Below are positions 45,901 to 57,240 of a stretch of 64,000 nt of DNA, piece after piece (within the stretch, counting starts at the first letter, position 1; every line of letters begins with the position of its first letter). Under the pieces are notes generated by a model that worked only from the letters and a program-made list of their open reading frames with translations, was not told where the DNA came from and made no database searches. The position numbers were made by a program, and so were the translations under genes. The stretch spans positions 62,862,100 to 62,926,099 of the forward strand of contig NW_026262712.1 of the NCBI RefSeq assembly GCF_021869535.1. The letters are read 5' to 3'. This DNA comes from Mytilus californianus. Taxonomy: Eukaryota; Mollusca; Bivalvia; Mytilida; Mytilidae.

Positions 45901-48900
45901 CACAATTTCGCCGTTTTATGATTTTGAGGTGTAGAAACTTCAAAGGATTGCTGAAATGGAAGAAATATGCCGGTAAATTATATTTTTATAACAAATATGA
46001 TTATTTTTTAAACTTAGAAAAAATTTCGGCACTTACCGCAAAGGACCGAAAAACGGACAACGATTTTCGGCCAATTTCCTGAATGAAAAAAAAAGATTTC
46101 AAAGAAGTATTTCTTAGTAATTCTTTGACCGATTGCCCTTAATTTCAGTTCTTTACACCTTTGAAATGTCTGCTATTCGTCTATAATGAAATTGATTTGA
46201 TAAATATTGTTTAAAGCTGCAGTTATTTGGTTTTAAATAGATGTGTAAAAACGGCGAATATTTGTCCCCCTATGAGAAAACATCAGAAAATTTCAAATAG
46301 CCTTTAATCTAATTTTTTAGATGAATTTTTGTCAGAGAAACATGTTTTCAAGCTAAAAATATTTTGCTTTTGATGTTATCTTCATGTAAAAATATCAGTA
46401 TACTTCAAAAACTTAAACTAGGTCTGAACCTAAACTGCAGAAAACATGGAAAGTTATGGCGAAAATGAGCACCCCACTCTAGATAGGTTTGGAAGAATTT
46501 AAATGATAATCTTACTTATATGTAAAAAATTAGCTTTAAAATTTAACAAATTTTATTATCGTTTGTTTATGTTTCCGACCTTGTTTTGATGACTTTCAGT
46601 TTCATAAGTGTGCATTTTCCCGTAAAATGCTTATATTTTTACGCCATCGGTCAATGACGTCATTAACACCGATTGACGTCGGGTAGCTCATTCATAAAAA
46701 AAAGTGTGTGGTCACAATCTCTTTACAGGCGAACCAATATACATGTACCGTAAGTAGTCGATGCTGGTATGCTGCCTACGCACATAAACATATGCTGTAA
46801 CATAGTTGTACATTATAATATATTTTTCAACTTGTTAGGTATGGGATGAAAGTTTAGCAGCAGAGGCGATGAAACATGCACTGAGATACACAACGGAACA
46901 TGATAAATACTATGACAGATATGCTGATGGTACGTGTGATATTTGTCATCACTAGCTATACATCTTCGATATCTTAGGGTTTCGATCCTTTCTCCTCCTG
47001 TATAGAGGAAGGGGTCGTATTGTAACTATTGGCTAGCGAAGATGCACTAGCATTGATACTCCATGTTTTCAGTTTTTTTTTAATTACCTCTGTTATACAC
47101 CTGCATATATAGTCACCCTTCTGTCCGTTTATTCGTCCATGTATTATTTATTCTTAAGTTCTTCGTTTGTCATAAATCGGATCCTGTTATAGAAGTAAAT
47201 TAACTATTATATATGATTATTTTTTTACCCAATATTTATTGGAAATAAGTAGATGACTTTTATCCTAACTTGAATTATGAATGTGCATAGGGTCTACTCT
47301 GTATCAAGAAATGTATCAATATTAGTGTGTATGTCTTAAATTTCCACAAATAGAATAAAATATCATTTATTTACAATACACGTTCCTTTCAAAATAACAC
47401 AAAGTTTTAAAGACCTTGACTCATAGTAAACTTTTCTATAAACTTGTTCATAGTGCCTAACTAATTTGCAGTTTTAAAATGATGTTTTATGTTTTAATCA
47501 AGCATTACACTTTTTGAAATGATTTTTTGTGAGGTGACCTTAGACTCTATTGAACTTCACAAAAATGGAAACATCAACTTGAAGGTTTATCCAGTTGAAT
47601 TCGAGTTAATAGTTAGTTGAAGCTCAACATTTTTTCTTCCAAAGGAGGCTTATTTATTTCAGCACTTCCTGGTGTTGCTACGGGACAGAACTTGTGTTAT
47701 GGGTCTATGGGTTGGTCAGATTGTCTGAATAAATGGTTTAAAGAAGGAAACGACTTCGAATATGGCACTGGATCGCTCACCGGGAATTCTTGGGATGTAC
47801 TACACGCTGCCCAGGTAAACATGACATGCATTATATTAGGTAAAAAGTGAGTAAGAACAATTTGCCATTAAAAAAATAAATAAATTTCGTGCGTCCGAAG
47901 AACTTTTCTGAAAGTTCCTCACCAGGAACGTTCCGACCCAATTTTTTTTTTAATTAGGAATTATTAATACTTTACCACGTCAGGATTATGTCCAAAAGAG
48001 ACCGAAAACGATTAGCCAAACCCATCTAAGGTTTACTTTATCTAAGGGAGTTTGAACTGTATTTTCTAAATATTTTTTTTAATTTATCAACGGAGATAAA
48101 ATTATATATTATAGAAATAAAAATGTCAGCATTTGATAAATAATATACTTTACTTTTGGTGGATAGTTGTCTCGTTTGCAATTATGCCACATCCATTTTC
48201 ATTCTAAAAGCTATATTTTTTTTAACTTTCAGATACTTTATTGGAAGACAAGCCGTATTGGCTGTGCCCGGGGAGTGTGTGGATGTTCTGCATATTTTGT
48301 TTGCAATTACGCATATACGTATGTTAATATTATACATGTATAGTTCTATACAAGAGACTCTCATGTCAGTTCAATTCGTAAAGATAAACAATGAATACCG
48401 TTTATAATTATTACAAAAAAAAATGCAGTGCCAAAGTTGAAGTTTGCATCTGTTTGGCGCAATAAGTTACCATGGTTATGTGTAATATTCAGTTTAAAGA
48501 TTCATTAAGCGAGATATATTCATAAATTTCTTAACTATAACTGTAAAACTTTGATCCTTTTGTAATAAAGTTCGCACACTGCCCTTGTAAAGCCTTTACT
48601 TCTGTGTATATTTTATTATTTAGATTAGTGTGGGAAGAATATTCAGTACCGTGGACAAATGGAAAACTATGTGACGCCTGTCCGAACAATTGCGATGACG
48701 GCTTATGTGGTAATTTTGACAAATGCATTTTTTCAACAGGAGAACCAGGCTGCATTGTCACAAAAAAAGCAATTTCATAGATTTTTTTTACACTACTTTA
48801 AACACTTTTTCTCGCAAATTTTAAGTTGTATTTTAACTTTTAAAATAATTTTTACTCTTTAACGTGGCACATTTGTCATGTGTTATATATCAAGTCGAAA

Positions 48901-50705
48901 TCATAATGTCTTTCAATCCATTAGTGTATAACAGAATGTTACAAAGTTAGAACTATGTTTTCATTCCATTAAGTAGTGAGTGAGGCCATAACTTGAGTCA
49001 GAGTGCACGCATAGGTGTTGCTTGTTATCTTTTACACGAAAAATGAAAGATACACTAGTATCAACTAAAAGAAAATCTAATTAAGACTTAATATGTGTGT
49101 TTTACATATACTTAAAGTATCCATGCATGTGCACGTAGACGCTAAATCTAGTCACGGGCACATGACATTTATATTGTTTTCTTTTTATTGCCTATTCATG
49201 CAACAATTTAAAAGTTACTAAAAACTCCCCATAAAAACTAGGGACGGCAATGAGAAATCCAGATATGAACTCAGACGTAAAAACTGATATTTTAGTTATT
49301 TTTTATTAATACCAAACTGATTGGTAAACATAGTACCATCTGGATTTTCAGTTTAAGAATTACCTTGTTATGCTTCGACACCGAACGCCCTTGTCATTTC
49401 TACAAATCTTTAATAGAAAATCGGAATGGATTCCGCGGAACACACGTGTCTCGCCTGCAATAGCTGCTGTCACTGTAAAGGTGTAATGCTGACTGCCAAT
49501 AACAAGTCCATTTATCTGTAAAATATGGGAACAAAAATTAGAAATCGATCTTTCTTTCTTTCTTCTAATGCTATTTCATGATCTTGAAGAAGCTTCAGTG
49601 AAGTCCAAGTTTCATAGCAGTCGATGAAAATTTGATATAGTTATTGATGTCTAAAAAATTTAACCCCAGACTGTGTCGTAACGTTAACTGCCAAAAAACT
49701 AAGCCAATTTATTGATAAAAATACTGGAAATAAAAAATATATCTACATGTATTTTCAAAATTTTACTATCAATACTGTCTTTTTGGTCATGAAAAGCTTC
49801 TGTCTAAGTTTTATAATATTCCACGAAGGCTTGACAAAGTTATTGTTGTAAAAATAAATTAGCCACAGACCGAACATACATTTTCGTATGATGTAACTTA
49901 ACGACGTCAACGACGATGGAATGTAGGATCGCTATGTCTCGCCTCCGCGACAAAATACCGCAGGCTCGACAAAAAGCCACGAAAGAAAAAAAATAAAACT
50001 GTAAAGGTTCTTATTTGCATAATTTTGTGTTAAGTTGCATTTATTAAATCAAAGTAAGAGTTTCATTCGCCAGTGTCAAATCTCTAATCCAGAACTTATT
50101 ATATATGAAGTCTGATAAAATATTACTCGTCAATAGCTCTGTATTATACATTTATAGATTGTGGTGGGAAAATGTGCATGAATGATGGCGAATTGGATTT
50201 AGGAAAATGTGAATGCACGTGTATTAACCATCCAAAAAGTCCTTTCCAAGGGGATGAATGCCAGTCACGTAAGTCATTGTTGTATAGAGATGTACAATGT
50301 ATGCATGGCGTAACACATATCAGATTTACTTATTTTTATATTTAAGTCAAAACTTTTATGAAAGGTAAAATTCATGACTTATTGATATTACTCTACATCT
50401 GTGTTCTTCAATGTACATACATGTAAAGTGGTCGGCATCTAGTAAAGAATTCCACAAAATCCCGGTGCTATGTGTCCTCATTAATTTGTAGTTAGTAGAG
50501 ACTTTTTCCTCCAATTTAAAATGACATTTTTTCAGAAGATATTATAAATGTTTAATTCGAAATACTAAATTTACTTGCAGTAAATTGTGCTACACCAAGT
50601 CCGGGTTATTGTAAAGGCTATACCAGCAACTTACAGGACCAGTACTGCAGAATCTATACCAACTTGAGAAATGAGTGCCCCCATTTCTGTAAGAGATGTG
50701 AATGA
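39954..50705 (+). CDS. Secreted CAP-EGF-ShKT protein (nine exons)
   Basis: Exons: 39954-40032, 41500-41519, 41912-42013, 46839-46929, 47645-47814, 48233-48318, 48624-48709, 50158-50268, 50581-50705. All introns are GT-AG, phases agree throughout, and the total is 870 nt (289 aa plus TGA). Residues 1-33 hold a hydrophobic signal segment (LFGVILVTGFICVC). A CAP (SCP/CRISP) domain follows at about 40-185: SHNAFRKSH with His50, GQNLCYGS, KWFKE with Glu131, LHAAQ with His151, then YFVCNYA. Next is a cysteine-rich EGF-like segment (about 199-246), then a ShKT-like domain with six Cys (251, 259, 271, 281, 285, 288). In most CAP proteins the GQN position is Glu; here it is Gln112. Likely an extracellular, disulfide-rich protein; its partner is unknown. 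ATG at 39981 is an alternative start. Confidence is high for exons 3-9, lower for 1-2. Confidence 0.85.
40231..40690. repeat. 64-bp minisatellite in intron 1
   Basis: About seven head-to-tail units of 64 bp, each with tacataatacttttgagagg and ttgataaattcaagtatgct. Units are nearly identical, so the array is young. Lies between exons 1 and 2 of the CAP gene. Confidence 0.92.
41500..41519 (+). CDS. 20-nt microexon of the CAP gene
   Basis: Preceded by ttgtttcctatttag and followed by GTGAGT. Exon 1 ends in phase 1 and exon 3 starts in phase 0; this 20-nt exon alone reconciles them and adds six codons plus a split one (CVCEILA). Without it, joining exon 1 to exon 3 gives a stop after three codons. 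Confidence 0.7.
42717..44840 (-). pseudogene. Penelope-like retroelement, broken
   Basis: Three collinear minus-strand pieces. 44840-44530: N-terminal part with LSNQEYILLSKGLKFIPTPS and, past one stop, EFARQLRCRYMF. 43800-43515: HSNTGYKPAS, then NDETIVIKKADNNSNCVISD and DYITEVTRQL. 43210-42717: catalytic YRDDGF, SFLDVHVIKGQRF, a YLHRNSCHSQHVFRGFIKGE stretch and, after a frameshift near 42865, LLDRGYDN and ITKYNP. These are hallmarks of Penelope-like reverse transcriptases, related to telomerase RT. A dispersed repeat (43815-44525) splits the first two pieces, and unrelated sequence replaces the RT middle (43211-43514). No GIY-YIG endonuclease domain is seen downstream. Dead copy. Confidence 0.85.
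43815..44525 (+). mobile_element. Dispersed repeat with ~195-bp units
   Basis: Begins with agtcgagccttcgac and a GTC-rich simple repeat, then about three units with ctatcctggatt and accaaacttggacagaagc, and ends near ttccgcggaaccc. It interrupts the Penelope-like ORF. The complementary family member lies at 49225-49985. Confidence 0.8.
45874..46479. mobile_element. 606-bp MITE with GAGTGGGG ends in intron 3
   Basis: Inverted ends gagtgggg..gcacatattcgcc and the complement of ggcgaaaatgagcaccccac, flanked by TA (45872-45873 and 46480-46481). Non-coding. Fits a Tc1/mariner-type MITE. Confidence 0.75.
48710..48780 (+). other. Possible intron-retention tail after exon 7
   Basis: If the GTAATT donor at 48710 is not used, the CAP frame stays open for 23 more residues with two Cys (NFDKCIFSTGEPGCIVTKKA) and stops at 48778. 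This would end the protein after the CAP domain, without the last two Cys-rich modules. Confidence 0.3.
49225..49985 (-). mobile_element. Dispersed repeat in intron 7, reversed
   Basis: Complement of the family at 43815-44525: shares ttccgcggaa near 49430 and ggaatgtaggatcgctatgt with gcctccgcgac near 49920-49960. Confidence 0.8.
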
Positions 50706-50729
50706 AATAGCCTAAATAAGTATGGTTGA

Positions 50730-50735
50730 AATAAA
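50730..50735 (+). promoter_or_regulatory. Polyadenylation signal of the CAP gene
   Basis: AATAAA 25 nt after the stop codon. Confidence 0.7.
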
Positions 50736-52075
50736 ATATTTAATTATACAAATGGCTTTTATTTTTGTGTTGACTACTTTTGAAAAATGTAACGGAATCA
50801 TAAAGTGTGTTGATAGATTTAAGAGGAATAGTAAAATATATCATGAAAAGGGTTGATTTATTAATTGTTGATTGCTTAAACGTCATGTGATAAATATTTA
50901 ATGAATATTCAGGACGAGAACAAATAAGCATCCAATGCAATAGGTTGGTTCTTCAAAGAAGAACAAGCAGACCAGAAAATTTGACTTTAATTTTATGCAA
51001 ACCTTTAACTTTGACAGAATACTTCTTGTTTCAGTATGCTTTCCAAGACGGGCATTATTGGTCTAAATCTAGGTATTTTGTTTGGCAAAGCCCTCTTATA
51101 AATGTAAATATTACTTTACATGAATAATCTTTTTTGTTTGGCAAAGCCCTCTTATAAAGGTAAACATTACTTTACATGAATAATCTTTTTAGTTCATTTC
51201 AAGTTGGTATTCTAATGAAGGTCGTATCAATTTTTGAATTGCAAATAGAATAGAAAAAGATGTGTCAACGTTAATAAGTGATAACAAGAAAGGCTCCATT
51301 GGTGGTAGGTTTCTTGGGTGCGTTTACCAGTCTTCTGACTTGTGCATTTTAATGCATTGATTGTATCAAAAGATCTTTTTTTATTTAACTACATGCCCCA
51401 AGGATCCCAAACTGCTCAATTGGCAAAATAAGCCATGCACCCCTTCCTCTAAATTCCAATCAAATTGCCCTCCTCGAAGCAGTCACCAGAGTAAATATTG
51501 TAGTTCGATGAAATGATTTGTAGATTTTCTCATTATACTTCTGTTGGCCTATAATTTGTATTTTAACTCTGACTATGTTCTATTTGTAGTCATTGAAGCC
51601 ACGTTGATTGATAGATCGTAAAATATTTCCTGACTAAAATCTTTACTAAAAACTTGTTATCAAAATTGTTTTTTTTTTTTCTGTTACCAGTATCAATCTG
51701 TCTAGACAATGTATGATGAAATCCTATAATTAGTCAAAAATTGTCAATTAAGGACCATAACTCATATAAGCAGTCAATAAATGTTTTCAGTTATAATTGT
51801 GTTTGTGCACATCTTGTATTGATGTTAGTTTTTGCATATGCCGAAGATGCATCTTTATACTACATCGAACAATAACGTTCTTATATCTTGGACATAACCA
51901 CTTATGTAACAGTATAAAAAGAAGTCACAACATCCTTTTTCTAAATATATTGTGGTTATGTCTCATCGAGATAATATCAAATCAAAACATTCTAACTCTT
52001 TGATAAATCCTGGACAAACTTGATATCGATGGTTAATATCATTTGAGATGTAAACTAAAGTTTCTAAAGAGCCTG

Positions 52076-52108
<33 letters not shown>

Positions 52109-52117
52109 GGGGAGAAT
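50736..52117. other. Intergenic with G homopolymer
   Basis: No gene seen. A run of 31 G (52077-52107) is the notable feature. 50900-50960 shares short stretches with 58110-58150 (aataggttggtt), a dispersed family. Confidence 0.45.
51076..51187. repeat. 56-bp tandem duplication
   Basis: Two units of 56 bp, both with tttggcaaagccctcttata and tactttacatgaataatc, differing at two positions. Confidence 0.85.
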
Positions 52118-53753
52118 ATTCCGACACCCCGTTAGTCCGACACTTAATTGGTCCGGCATCCCATTAGGAAACTGTCTAATCTGAAAAAGTGTCAATATAC
52201 AACAAAGAGGGACTATTATTTCCCAGCATTTTTATTTTCATTTATCTACAATGTACACGAACTTAATGATCGAAAACTTTCAAAACTGAGAGCTGTCGAA
52301 TTGTTAATTGATAATATACTCAAAAATTTGTGAATTTAAGTTTGTTTATAACATCCATAATAAAATTGTTCAATCGGTGATAATTGTTTCTATATAAAAA
52401 AAAAGACTTTATTGAGGCTGAAAATTCGATAAAAACGGATGAACGTATATTGTATAGTCATGAAATATTTGCCACTGGACATTAGACAAACTACATGTAC
52501 TGTTTACCTACGCGATAACATTTGTAACTGCATGTTCCTGTATTCATAAAACAACAAACCTTTTTTTCTGTACATAGTTATTTTCATTAGCGTTCTTTGT
52601 TGCCTCTTTAAAAACACAACTTTTCGGTTGTCTTTTGAACAGCACAAGCAAACATGCGACGTTAAAATAACTCTAGCAACCCACACCATTTCTCTTGGAA
52701 TGTACCTGTTTTCATTATTACTATTTACCAGCACGTTTTTTGTTGTTGTGAACTCGTATAGTCAAAATAGATTCCTTATTTAAAGAGAACGCACCTAACT
52801 TTACAGAGTTCTATTTGGTTTACCGGTTTTCCCAATGTCTTAAGAGTTCAAGAAATGAACTTTAAATAAATCACTCTACAGTTAAGTACAAACATTGGTG
52901 CATAAATACTACTAATTCTGCACACTGAACCAAGCATTACACATACAATCGGTTAAGCAGTAAAGCTTAATTGTAGCCTTAACTTTCTTAATTCTCTGCT
53001 TTGGGAGAGATACACAGTTGCGTATCTTAATGTTAGTAATTCGACAAAACTTCACGAAGTATATTTATTTTGACAAAATGTTCACTACAGTTAGATTAAT
53101 GATACTCGTGTTTTAGTCACGCAAGACATGAGGTCCGAGTCTCTATTATTTATGTGTTGTTTGGGTAAATATATCCCACTATTTTCACTAATACATGTCT
53201 ACCAACCCACCTTGATAAATTGCATTACCTGTTCTTGGTCATTCGATGGACAAGACCAAGTGATTTTAATATATATATAAAATGCACCTAATGGTGAAGT
53301 GAGAATAGAAATAGGGTCACTTTGGTCTTCTTCCGATTGGCAGTAAACCCTTGCCTATAGAGGGGGCGTCCGTTTGAGTGTGCGAGATGTATAATTTTCA
53401 ACTACATTTAGAGTGGGGACGTTAAATCCGATGCCTCATGTAGAGAGAGTTGCACGCTCTCTGCAAGTTAAGAACCATTGCAACAACTCTTTGAGGGGCC
53501 ATCGGTGGCCTGTTGACTTGCATAATTTCTGTCCCTATCCACCATACTCTCATTGTCCAGTGGCAGTCCAAATTTCCTTGACCTTTTTTATTTTTTATCC
53601 TGGATGGCCTCTTTTACAGGACCTACCTATTGTATTTATTGTTAAATTTTTCTCGTCATGAAATGCATGCAATATTTTCCACTGAACGTTAAGCAAACAT
53701 CAATCAATTAATTATTATATTAAATGAATACGGACTATTGGAGTGTCGGAATA
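52118..53753. mobile_element. Possible TIR element with ATTCCGACAC ends
   Basis: The left end reads attccgacaccccgttagtc and the right end is a diverged complement (ggactattggagtgtcggaat). Between them are dispersed-repeat pieces (attggcagtaaacccttgcc at about 53336) and no intact gene. Arms are only about 25 bp and imperfect. Confidence 0.45.
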
Positions 53754-53994
53754 ACGGTGGCCAAGTGTTCTATGCAATTCATCTACTATATCATTAGCCT
53801 GTCACGGCAACACTGAGTTCGAACCCCACACGTGGCAGGTGCGTTCGACTCCAATCTTAATTGATTAGTTTTACCAGTTTTCCTACCGAAGGTCGGTGGT
53901 TTTCCCCGGGCACTCCGGCTTCCTCCACCATTAAAAACTAGCTAATGGGTTGAAAGTGGCGTTAAACACCAAACATCGATCAATCAAGCAATCC
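53754..53994 (+). mobile_element. tRNA-derived SINE, copy 1
   Basis: tRNA-like head with A box (tggccaagtg) and B box (gttcgaaccc), a central body with ctccggcttcctccaccatt, and a tail of aatcaatca-like repeats. Same family as 61435-61697. No TSD was found; it abuts the right end of the preceding element. Confidence 0.85.
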
Positions 53995-54457
53995 AAAGAG
54001 CCTTGGTCGCTCAGCTAGATCTATGTGCATTTTTCAAAACTGAATAATAGAATATTTTTCTGATTTCAGTTTCATTGCACCTACTATAGGTTTTGCTAAA
54101 AAAAAAATTAAAAAAGGGGCGTAAGTCTTTCAAGGGCAATAACTTCCATAAGAAGTGGACTTACAATTACGGCTTTCTTCTTCAGTTTCAGAAAACCATC
54201 AACATACTGATGTTTACTTTCCGGCGCATACCTGGTAAAAAATTTTCAAGTTTATGTATTGCAGTTAAACATAGATTGTCAAATTTTTTGTATTCCATAT
54301 TTTTGTATATTTGTTATATTATTATTCATTTTTACAATTTTTCTTTGTTTTTAGATTTTTCGTTTTTATGTAGCTTTTCTAATATTTCATTTTTTATTTT
54401 TGTTTTTAATTTAAGATAAAAACATGATTGCCTGATTACTTCAGGTGTGGATAGGTA
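53995..54457. other. 3' flank of retrotransposon copy 2
   Basis: AT-rich, part of it probably the 3' UTR of the element at 54458-57240. A 108-codon Phe/Lys-rich frame at 54093-54419 has no domain. Confidence 0.4.
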
Positions 54458-57240
54458 TCAAGGAGCACATCGTGAGCGAGTGCATCCTTGAAAGTTTCTG
54501 TAGTGGTGTTTTTTTGTTATGACTGAGGATAATTTGTTCCAGTCTTTAATTGTTTGACAAAAGAAAGAAAATTTGTAGCTGTCTTTGTTACATTGGATTT
54601 GTCGGTAAGCATCTTTATTGGTGGATCTTGTGTTGGACTGACTCTTTTGTAATAAATTTTGCGATGGAATGGCTATATTTTCGTTTATAATTTTGTGGAA
54701 CATTATTAGCCTTGTTCTTAGTCGGCGTTCTTGTAATGTTTGCCATTTCATGGTGTCAAGCATCTCATACACACTGCTGGTATTGTGATGTCTGTTACAT
54801 GCATACCTTGCCGCTCGTCTCTGTACTTTTTCTAATGATCTAATGTTTTCGCTTGTATAGGGTCCCATACAGTACAGCAGTATTCTAATTTGGGTCTTAT
54901 GATGGTTTGGTATGCTCTTTCTTTTATTTTTTGTGACTGGACTTTGAGATTTCTTCTGATAAAACATAAAGATTTATTTGCTTTAGCGGCTGTTTGTTGG
55001 ATGTGGGTGTTCCATTTTAGATCTGAAGAGATTGTGATACCTAAATATTTAGCATGTTTTACTGATTCTAAGATGTGCCCATACATGTTGTAGTAGAAGT
55101 GGATGGGATTTATTTTGGTTGTTATGTTCATGATGTTGCATTTGTCTGGGTGGAAAGACATGAGCCAGTCTTGCTCCCATTGTATGGCGGCTTCTAGATG
55201 TTCTTGAAGCTTGAGACAGTCGTTTTGAGATTTAATTTGTCTGTAAATTTTACTGTCATCTGCGAAGAGTCTGATTTTGCTATGTTTGATGTATTCTGGA
55301 AGGTCATTTATGTAAATAAGGAAAAGTATAGGTCCTAGCACTGTACCCTGTGGCACACCCGATGTGACTGGTATTTTTGAAGATGACGTGTTTTCTAAAA
55401 GTGCTGTTTGAGTTCTGTTTGGAAGAAAGGATTCGACCCAGTTTATGATTTGATCTGATATGCCAAAGTATTTCATTTTATATAGTAATCTTTTGTGTGG
55501 TACCTTGTCAAAAGCTTTGGCAAAATCCATGATTATGAGATCTGTTTGTATGTTCTTGTCATTATTTTGTGATAATTCATGAATGAGTGAGATAACTTGA
55601 GACTCACATGATCGCTTTGCCCTAAATCCATGTTGTAATTCATACAGTGTGTTATTGGTTTCAAGATGTTGCATCATGCTGCTTGCAAAGATGTGTTCAA
55701 GTAATTTGCAAGCTATGTATGTTAAGGATATAGGTCTGTAGTTACCTGGGTTATGTTTATCCCCTTTTTTGAATACAGGTGTGACATTAGCGTGGTTCCA
55801 GTCAGATGGTACTTTGCCTGTTTCTAATGATCTGGTGAATATTAATGTGAGGATGTCTGTACATATCTCAATGTTTTGTTTGAATACTTTGCCTGCGATG
55901 GTATCAGGACCAGTAGCTTTATTAGGGTTTATGTTTTTGATAAGTTTATAAACACCATCCCTAGATATTGTTATGGTTGTCATTTTGGGATGAATACTAG
56001 GACCTTTATCTGGAATGTCAGTATTTGCTTCAGATGTAAAAGCTGACTGAAATTGTTTGTTCAGTATGTTCGCTTTCTCAGATGAATTTGAGTGCAATGT
56101 ACCTTCATTTCTTAGAGGAGCTATGCCAGTATTTTCATTTTTTTGGCTTTTAATATAAGAATATAGCTTTTTTAGTGTATTTTTGAAGCACGGTTGGTCT
56201 GGTTCCTTTATTTCAATATCAAAGATCATATTTTCTATATATTGCCAGTAAGAGTTTCTCATTTCTTTTTGGAGCTTGGTTTTACTTTCTTGGTATTGTT
56301 TTTTGTACTTGGGATTTCCTTTTTTCTTTTTGTAAAGTTTGTTTTTCTTGTTAATCAACTTTTTTAGTTGGTTATTTACCCAAGGTAGTTTTGATTTATA
56401 ACTAATGCTTTTTTTAGGAATATTCTTATCAATGGACTTTTGGGTGTTTGTCTTAAAAGTATTCCATAGTTCATCGGGGCTCATTTTATTTTGATTTTTT
56501 TTTAGCTGTTTGTATGTTTCAGTGAGGTCTTTTTCTATTTGGTCCCAATTTGCCTTTTTGTAGTTTAATATTTTGTGAGCCTGTTGTTTATTTTGAGGCA
56601 GTGCTAAGTTTATTTCACTGTAAACGATGTCATGGTCGCTCGCTCCAATTGGTGGTAATGTTTCGACTCGATTGACAAATGATGGATTGGTCATACACAG
56701 CAGATCTAGTGTTGTGTCGTTTCTGGTGTTCTTGTTTACTACCTGTGTTAAGTTGTGGTCATTTAATATGTCAATGAGTTGGTGTAGTGAAGCATCAGGT
56801 TTACAAGGTATGACTGCTGGTGTGTTCCAGTCTATGTGGCCAAGATTGAAATCGCCACCTACCCATATATTTGGGTTCGTTTTCTTGCATAAGACTCTAT
56901 TTAGTGAGATACGAAGTTGTTCTAGTGATTCTCCTTTATCGGATGGTGGTCGATAGTAGGTACATAGGTAGAGTGATTTGTTTCCTTCATATGAAATGTT
57001 TGCCCACACATTTTCACAATTTGTATCGAGGTCTAGGTCAGTGCCCGTATTTGTGATTTGTGTAGATGTAAGCTGGTTTGAGATAGCCAGTAACACTCCC
57101 CCGTAGCCATCATTTCTGTTTTTTGTATAGATGTTGTATTTGGAGGCTGGGATGTAATCGTATGGAGAGGTGTCATTTGAGAGCCATGTTTCAGTACCAA
57201 ATATGATGCATGGTTTACAAGAGTCAATGATAAGTTCTAC
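54458..57240 (-). pseudogene. CR1/Jockey-type retrotransposon, copy 2
   Basis: Long frame open from 57240 to 54832, then a frameshift near 54860 and a second frame to the stop at 54458. Endonuclease part: IIFGTETWLS, GGVLLAI, YYRPPSDKGE, GGDFNLGHIDW, GASDHDIVYSEI. Reverse transcriptase: ANVTPVFKKGD, NYRPISLTYI, GFRAKRSCESQ, DFAKAFDKVPHKRLLYK, SGVPQGTVLGPILFLIYIND, catalytic FADDSKIYR, AKYLGITI. C-terminus: VQRRAARYA and YRQIQCNKDSYKFSF. The PHD and 2A-like parts seen in copy 1 are missing because the 5' end is truncated near 57240. With only one clear frameshift in about 2.8 kb, this copy is far better preserved than the one at 35464-38770; similar in domain order but clearly diverged in sequence. 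Confidence 0.92.
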
